Of a stretch of 29,268 bases of DNA, positions 24,988-29,268 are shown piece after piece; positions within the stretch are counted from its first letter, which is position 1, and every line of letters begins with the position of its first letter. The stretch comes from SIG607 sp045605385 (GTDB taxonomy: Bacteria > Bacillota > Clostridia > Oscillospirales > Acutalibacteraceae): positions 1-29,268 of the forward strand of contig JAZUPW010000064.1 of the NCBI GenBank assembly GCA_045605385.1, given 5' to 3'. The notes beneath the pieces are model-generated. The model saw only the letters and a list, made by a program, of their open reading frames with translations. It was not told the DNA's origin and did not search any database. Made by a program: the position numbers and the translations under genes.

Positions 24988-27111
24988 TTATACTCTTTTA
25001 AAACTATGTTTACCTTTTACAAGTTTTTCTTCTTTTCCGTTAAATTTTAAAGTGAAGTTATAAGGAGAATCGACACAGAAAGTGGTTTTATCATAAGAAA
25101 CCTTTATGCCGAAGGCTTCTGCCTTTAATTCATTTATTCCTGTAATAAACTTAGGCTCAACAACAACGTCTTTAAAGCCAAATCCGTTTAAACTAATACC
25201 TGCAAGGTGCTTATACAACCAAGCGTCAACAGGACTTCTGAAATGGTGGTTAAGCGAAGCGTGCATGGAAAAATGCTCTGGCAAGGTTGTTAAGCCTTCT
25301 TTTATGCTGTGCGCATAGCCAAGCGGTTTATCATTCACAACGGTATTAAATAATTCTTGCGTACCGCCGTTTTCGCTTAATGCGTCGAATATCATAACAA
25401 GACCGTGACAACCGAGAACAAAAGCATAACCGCTTTCTTTAAGCAGATTTTTTAAATCGGCTACGGCTTTTACTTTTTCTTCATCGGTTAAAAATCCGCC
25501 TTTAATTGCACAAGCAAGTGCGGTTTGGTGCATAACGCTGAACTTGCCGTCTTTTATATATACTTCTCTGAATTCGCGCTTGATATTTTCGGCTAATTCT
25601 TTGAACGGTGCAGAATCTCTTCCTGTTGCTTCCGCCATTTCCGCCATATACAGCGCATCTAACATATAATAAGCGGTATCAGTTATCTGTGCCGAACAGC
25701 GTTCGCCCTCTTGCGCCCAATCACCAAGACCGCAGGAAAGCAGGTTCGTTTCGCTAAGCGTTTTAAAATAGGCTAAGGTTTTGCACATATTATCCCAAAG
25801 CGCATCAACTATTTCGCGTTTTCCCGTGTATTTAAAGGTCATATAGGGAATATGTATCATTGCGCTGTCCCAATCGGGTCCGTTGGCAAAATTATATTCC
25901 CAAGGAACGCTTACCATAGGTACAATACCGCCTAGCCCACCGCTTTCGTATTGGTCGTCTTTAAACTTCAGCATCCATTCATAGAACATACCGTATGCAT
26001 CGAATCCAATATTTACCGCTTCGGCGCTCATAAGTCCGTCGCCTGTCCAAGGGTTCTGCTCACGGTGCGGACAGTCTACCAGATAGCCGTGAGCGTTGGT
26101 AAGTACAGAACGTACGGTTGCTTCGTGTATGGCGTTAATCATATCGTTATCACACCAAAAAGAAGCGGTCGGCAATAGATCTGTGTGGGTAACAACCGCT
26201 TCAACCGAAACGTTTTCATATTCTCCTATAATTTGTAGGTACTGAAAGCCGTGATAGGTAAACAGTTGCTCAAAAACGTCGGTTTCGCCGCTTAAAATGA
26301 ATACGTCCTTATGTCCCATAGGATGATATCCCGTATTTGCAAGAATGTTTGCGCGGTCAAGTTCGTTTGTTTCTTTGTTAAAGCGCTCGGAATAAAGCAG
26401 TTGTATTTCGGCACCCTTGGCGCCCTTTACGGTTAATCTTGCGTGTCCGCTTATATTTACTCCGAAATCGTAAATGTTCTTTGAGATTTCTTTGCCTTTT
26501 ATAACTTCAAAGGCTTTTATGGGCGGACAAGCGGTGGTTCTGAGTTTGCCGCCCGGTGATTTTGTGATGTTTGCATTTTTCCAGCCGCTGTCATCGAAAT
26601 CCGGCTCACACCAATTTTTTATAATTAAATTGGCATCGTGCTTTTCGCCGCAAAGCTTTGCCGAAAATAAAATATGCGAATCGTGCACCTTAAAGGTTTT
26701 ATCGCTAACAATGGTTTCGGTTGCGCCGTCGGTATATTCTATATCTAACTGTAACAGCAATTTATCAACACTGCGCCACAAAAATTTTGTATCACAGTAG
26801 CCAACGTGACCTAGTATAGCTCCTATACGATTTTTGCCTGTATTTATCATATCGCTTACGTTGTACACGTTATAAATAACAGTTTTTTGAAAGTTTGTCG
26901 GGTGTGTGGTTCGCGCGGTATAGTCAATACGCTTTCCATTTAAATAGAAATCAGCCTGTCCAAGCCCAACTGCATAAAGCGTTGCGCTTTTTACAGCTTT
27001 TTCTACGGCGAAGGTTTTGGCAAACATAGGACATGCGCCTAAGTTATCGGCGCTCGGCAATGCCCAACCGCCCCATTCACCTTTGGATATCCATTTAGCG
27101 TTTTCAAACAT
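24988..27111 (-). CDS. Alpha-L-rhamnosidase-like glycoside hydrolase (GH78)
   Basis: 707 aa without a signal peptide, so probably cytoplasmic. The N-terminal beta-domain begins AKWISK and includes FYLNGKRID (55-63) and VYNVSDMI; a bacterial-rhamnosidase beta-sandwich with YDFGVNISGHARL (214-226) follows, then an (alpha/alpha)6 barrel from about 320 with DCPHREQNPWTGDG (346-359), the region of the GH78 catalytic acid, and a C-terminal beta domain after about 630. Canonical enzymes read CPQRDERLGW; the CPHRE variant places E351 near the acid position, so activity is likely but substrate is open. Some CPHRE relatives act on other glycosides. It may split imported rhamnosides. Convergent with gene C; has its own promoter. 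The first ATG, 27111, has AAGGA about 10 nt upstream. Confidence 0.83.
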   Translation of the reverse strand: MFENAKWISKGEWGGWALPSADNLGACPMFAKTFAVEKAVKSATLYAVGLGQADFYLNGKRIDYTARTTHPTNFQKTVIYNVYNVSDMINTGKNRIGAILGHVGYCDTKFLWRSVDKLLLQLDIEYTDGATETIVSDKTFKVHDSHILFSAKLCGEKHDANLIIKNWCEPDFDDSGWKNANITKSPGGKLRTTACPPIKAFEVIKGKEISKNIYDFGVNISGHARLTVKGAKGAEIQLLYSERFNKETNELDRANILANTGYHPMGHKDVFILSGETDVFEQLFTYHGFQYLQIIGEYENVSVEAVVTHTDLLPTASFWCDNDMINAIHEATVRSVLTNAHGYLVDCPHREQNPWTGDGLMSAEAVNIGFDAYGMFYEWMLKFKDDQYESGGLGGIVPMVSVPWEYNFANGPDWDSAMIHIPYMTFKYTGKREIVDALWDNMCKTLAYFKTLSETNLLSCGLGDWAQEGERCSAQITDTAYYMLDALYMAEMAEATGRDSAPFKELAENIKREFREVYIKDGKFSVMHQTALACAIKGGFLTDEEKVKAVADLKNLLKESGYAFVLGCHGLVMIFDALSENGGTQELFNTVVNDKPLGYAHSIKEGLTTLPEHFSMHASLNHHFRSPVDAWLYKHLAGISLNGFGFKDVVVEPKFITGINELKAEAFGIKVSYDKTTFCVDSPYNFTLKFNGKEEKLVKGKHSFKRV

Positions 27112-27132
27112 AATACCACATCCTTCGCATGA

Positions 27133-27161
27133 ATTATATCAAATGCATATTGCGAATTCAA
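27133..27161 (-). promoter_or_regulatory. Promoter of the rhamnosidase-like gene
   Basis: On the minus strand, TTGAAT (27156-27161), 17-bp spacer, TATAAT (27133-27138). The AraC direct-repeat operator is not present here. Confidence 0.65.
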
Positions 27162-27206
27162 TACAATATCAGACATTTTATTCTCTTATTTTGTAATAAT
27201 TTTTTC

Positions 27207-27235
27207 TTGCAATATCGCAAAAGAAGTGATATATT
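27207..27235 (+). promoter_or_regulatory. Promoter of the GMP synthase subunit gene
   Basis: TTGCAA (27207-27212), 17-bp spacer, TATATT (27230-27235). The leader is about 33 nt with AAAGGAAG before ATG 27275. No purine riboswitch fits here. Confidence 0.7.
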
Positions 27236-27274
27236 TATATATATAATTTTTATTTTAAAAAGGAAGTATATTCA

Positions 27275-28276
27275 ATGGAAATAGCAAAACGTCCTGAATC
27301 AATGGAAAGAATAACAACCAAAGCTTTAGCCGATGCCTTTATTGAAGAACAGGTTAAAGAAATACGCGCTGCAGTTGGCGATAAAAAAGTGCTTTTAGCA
27401 CTTTCTGGCGGTGTAGACTCTTCGGTTGTTGCTGCGCTTCTTATAAAAGCTATTGGCAAACAGCTTGTTTGCGTTCACGTAAACCACGGCCTTATGCGTA
27501 AAGATGAATCGGAAAACGTTATAAAAATTTTCCAAGGCGAATTAGACGCTAACCTTATTTATGTAGATGCAACCGATAGATTTTTAAATCTGCTTGAAAA
27601 CGTATCTGAACCTGAAAAGAAGCGTAAAATAATAGGCGCTGAATTTATTAACGTTTTTGCCGATGAAGCAAGAAAATTAGAAGATGTTACCTTCCTTGCT
27701 CAGGGCACAATTTACCCCGATATATTGGAAAGCATTAAACAGGCAGAAGGCAAAAAGGCTGTTAAATCACACCACAACGTAGGCGGTTTGCCCGAAGATT
27801 TACAGTTCGAATTAGTAGAGCCCATTAAACTTTTGTTTAAAGATGAAGTAAGAGTTGTTGGCGAAGCATTAGGTCTTCCTCATAAAATGGATTACCGTCA
27901 GCCGTTCCCGGGCCCCGGATTGGGTGTCAGATGCTTAGGCGCTATTACAAGGGACCGTTTGCACGCGCTTCGTGAAGCCGATGCAATCTTACGTGAAGAG
28001 TTCGATATAAACGGTCTTGCCGAAAAGGTATGGCAGTATTTTGTTGTTGTGCCCGATATTAAGAGCGTAGGCGTTAAAAACGAAAGCCGTTACGAAGGTT
28101 GGCCCGCTATAATCCGCGCCGTTAACACCACCGACGCCATGACCGCAACAATAGAAGAAATTCCTTACAGCGTTCTGCACAAAATTACACAGCGCATAAC
28201 CGCCGAAGTTGAAGGCATCAACCGTGTGCTTATGGACTTAACACCCAAGCCCGTAGGAACAATAGAGTGGGAATAA
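27275..28276 (+). CDS. guaA: Stand-alone GMP synthase ATP-pyrophosphatase subunit
   Basis: 333 aa. It aminates XMP to GMP with ATP. The PP-loop SGGVDS lies at 44-49 (in LALSGGVDSSV); YPDILES and HHNVGGLPEDLQFELVEP belong to the ATP-pyrophosphatase part; RQPFPGPGLGVRCLG begins the dimerisation domain, which ends PKPVGTIEWE, the conserved C terminus. Bacterial GuaA is normally about 510-525 aa with an N-terminal class I glutaminase domain; that domain (catalytic Cys-His-Glu triad) is absent here, and no fused or neighbouring glutaminase is seen upstream, where the rhamnosidase gene is divergent. This is the two-subunit layout known from archaea; the partner could be elsewhere, or free ammonia could be used. 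The start at 27275 is fixed by AAGGAAG upstream and is close to the family N terminus. Confidence 0.93.
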   Translation: MEIAKRPESMERITTKALADAFIEEQVKEIRAAVGDKKVLLALSGGVDSSVVAALLIKAIGKQLVCVHVNHGLMRKDESENVIKIFQGELDANLIYVDATDRFLNLLENVSEPEKKRKIIGAEFINVFADEARKLEDVTFLAQGTIYPDILESIKQAEGKKAVKSHHNVGGLPEDLQFELVEPIKLLFKDEVRVVGEALGLPHKMDYRQPFPGPGLGVRCLGAITRDRLHALREADAILREEFDINGLAEKVWQYFVVVPDIKSVGVKNESRYEGWPAIIRAVNTTDAMTATIEEIPYSVLHKITQRITAEVEGINRVLMDLTPKPVGTIEWE

Positions 28277-28302
28277 TACCAACTTAATACAGTTTATTTA
28301 TA

Positions 28303-28340
28303 ATAGCAGACAGTGGGTTTCATTGTCTGCTACTATTTTA
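28303..28340 (+). terminator. Terminator after guaA
   Basis: TAGCAGACA (28304-28312) with TGTCTGCTA (28324-28332), then CTATTTTAAT. The stem is good, the T tract moderate. Confidence 0.65.
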
Positions 28341-28341
28341 A

Positions 28342-28433
28342 TTATCCACAGTATTTTGCGTGCAATTATTACCCCCCAGCAGAGCCACAGAAATCGCAAA
28401 TCACGATATAATTTACAACTAACCGAAGCACGG
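28342..28433. other. Short gap with a DnaA-box-like word, no gene seen
   Basis: TTATCCACA (28342-28350) matches the DnaA-box consensus but is single. No ORF with a ribosome site is present; the overlapping frame from 28323 runs into blaI and is rejected. Confidence 0.3.
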
Positions 28434-28460
28434 CGGCAGGGATTTTCCCTGCCGTTTTTT
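28434..28460 (+). terminator. Strong terminator upstream of blaI
   Basis: CGGCAGGGA (28434-28442), loop TTTT-like, TCCCTGCCG (28446-28454), T run to 28460. It has no gene directly upstream in the 100 bp before it; it may insulate blaI from guaA read-through or end a small RNA. Confidence 0.8.
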
Positions 28461-28478
28461 CTATTTATCTCGGAACTA

Positions 28479-28507
28479 TTGACAACTCCAGACTATTGTG
28501 ATAGTAT
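28479..28507 (+). promoter_or_regulatory. blaI promoter
   Basis: TTGACA (28479-28484), 17-bp spacer, TAGTAT (28502-28507). It is overlapped by two BlaI-like dyads. Confidence 0.8.
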
Positions 28508-28525
28508 AGACTATAGAAATAGTCT
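28492..28525. promoter_or_regulatory. Two BlaI operator dyads
   Basis: ACTAT-tgtg-ATAGT (28492-28505) and AGACTAT-agaa-ATAGTCT (28508-28525), centres 18 bp apart, cover the -10 and transcript start. BlaI/MecI dimers bind such dyads (core TACA-N2-TGTA in staphylococci); autorepression is inferred. Confidence 0.7.
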
Positions 28526-28539
28526 ACGGAGGATTCGTT

Positions 28540-28896
28540 ATGAAAGAAAAACTTTTTGACAGTGAAGCTAAAGTGATGGAAATTATATGGGAGAAAAGCC
28601 CTATTTCTGCAAAGGATATTAGTTTGATTGCCGCCGATACAATTGGATGGAATAAAAACACTACCTATACAGTAATTAAAAAGCTTGAATCAAAAGGATT
28701 TATTCGACGTGAAGATCCCGGATTTATTTGCACTCCGCTTGTATCGCAAAACGAAATGCAAAAGGTGGAAGTTACTTCACTTGTGAAAAAGGTGTTTGGC
28801 GGCTCTCGCAAGGCTTTATTTTCGGCACTGCTTGAAGATGAACCGTTATCTGAAGAAGAAATCAATGAGTTGCGTAAACTTATTGATAATAGGTGA
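28540..28896 (+). CDS. BlaI/MecI/CopY-family repressor
   Basis: 118 aa, usual family length. The winged-helix N-terminal half includes VMEIIWEKSPISAKDI and NKNTTYTVIKKLESKGFIRRE (about 12-58); the helical C-terminal part mediates dimerisation. Such repressors block their own operon and a target such as a beta-lactamase or copper gene until a membrane sensor protease triggers cleavage. GGAGG lies upstream of ATG 28540. The adjacent BlaR1-like gene begins 5 bp after the stop, so both form an operon. The target gene is outside the window or distant; resistance is not implied. Confidence 0.9.
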   Translation: MKEKLFDSEAKVMEIIWEKSPISAKDISLIAADTIGWNKNTTYTVIKKLESKGFIRREDPGFICTPLVSQNEMQKVEVTSLVKKVFGGSRKALFSALLEDEPLSEEEINELRKLIDNR

Positions 28897-28901
28897 CGTT
28901 T

Positions 28902-29268
28902 ATGCTACAAGAAGTATTCTATTGGATATTTAATATGAGCATAACGGCTACTATAACTGGTGCGATAATTATGCTTGTCAGACTTATAAAAAAGATTCCG
29001 AGAAGGATAACAAGATTTCTTTGGATAGTTCCTTTTATTCGAATGATGTTTCCATTTGGATTGAATAGTCCGTATAGTTTGATGTCGTTGTTATCTAAGA
29101 TTACTACAAAAACTATTGTTGTGTATCAGCCTACGAATCATATTGCTTTTTCAATGACGAATTGCATTATGGCGGCGGACACTTATTTTCCGATAATATA
29201 TAAAGTCAATATACTCAAAGATATATTTGGAATGGCTTCAGTTATATGGATTATGATTTTGCTGGCTA
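28902..29268 (+). CDS. BlaR1/MecR1-type M56 sensor protease, N-terminal part
   Basis: 122 codons visible, open at the window end. Two hydrophobic segments (residues about 4-26 and 108-122) surround basic KKIPRRITRFLWIVPFIRMMFP (about 31-52), which resembles the BlaR1 family pattern LRxLxxPRxxxxxLWxxxLxRLxxPF. The M56 HExxH site would lie downstream and is not seen. It starts at ATG 28902, 5 bp past blaI; AGGTGA at the blaI stop may serve as ribosome site. It should sense a ligand and trigger release of BlaI. Confidence 0.75.
   Translation, partial: MLQEVFYWIFNMSITATITGAIIMLVRLIKKIPRRITRFLWIVPFIRMMFPFGLNSPYSLMSLLSKITTKTIVVYQPTNHIAFSMTNCIMAADTYFPIIYKVNILKDIFGMASVIWIMILLA

Noticed and set aside
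28342..28350. Chromosomal origin suggested by TTATCCACA
   Set aside because: A single DnaA-box word, with no cluster, AT-rich unwinding region or dnaA/dnaN nearby.
28323..28559. 78-residue frame across the blaI promoter
   Set aside because: It has no ribosome site, spans a terminator and two operators and overlaps blaI in another frame.

Overview
The window looks like a moderate-to-low-GC Clostridia (Bacillota) chromosome, probably from a gut or other anaerobic, polysaccharide-rich habitat. The evidence is strong GGAGG ribosome sites, TTGACA/TATAAT promoters with 16-17 bp spacers, a TPP riboswitch driving an ECF thiamine transporter (ThiT), a type III glutamine synthetase, a BlaI/BlaR1 pair, AraC-controlled secreted multidomain proteins and a dockerin. 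I cannot name a genus from sequence alone.

Layout. 1-1.5 kb: the 3' end of an aminoglycoside-6'-acetyltransferase-like GNAT gene, a stretch of small hairpin repeats, and a membrane-anchored 3D-domain cell-wall protein (-). 1.9-4.1 kb: a uracil permease (+), then a TPP riboswitch with terminator and thiT (+). 4.2-8.2 kb: minus-strand housekeeping genes, namely rplM-rpsI, type III glutamine synthetase, tRNA-Arg(CCG) and a Nudix ADP-ribose pyrophosphatase. 8.2-10.6 kb: an M14 carboxypeptidase and a sodium:neurotransmitter-type symporter (+).

10.6-24.9 kb is the unusual part: two divergent units, each an AraC regulator (-) facing a giant secreted protein (+). The first unit carries a second secreted gene behind its first. 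The three secreted proteins (here A, B and C) share modules. A has an N-terminal concanavalin-like module and C-terminal module like those of B, around a core shared with C (beta-sandwich-like modules plus a complete calcineurin-like metallophosphoesterase). C ends in a dockerin; B has no recognisable enzyme domain. Both AraC/secreted-protein intergenic regions contain the same switch: two TTTTGAAA-N-TGWCA direct repeats 19 bp apart, abutting the -35 of the secreted gene and overlapping the -35 of the araC gene. I infer that AraC activates the secreted gene and represses itself in response to one signal, probably a carbohydrate or cell-envelope breakdown product. A signal-peptide-less GH78 rhamnosidase-like enzyme follows on the minus strand and could process imported oligosaccharides; no shared operator links it to the cluster.

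27.2-29.3 kb: a stand-alone GMP synthase ATP-pyrophosphatase subunit (no glutaminase domain), then blaI with two operator dyads and the 5' part of a blaR1-like gene running off the window.
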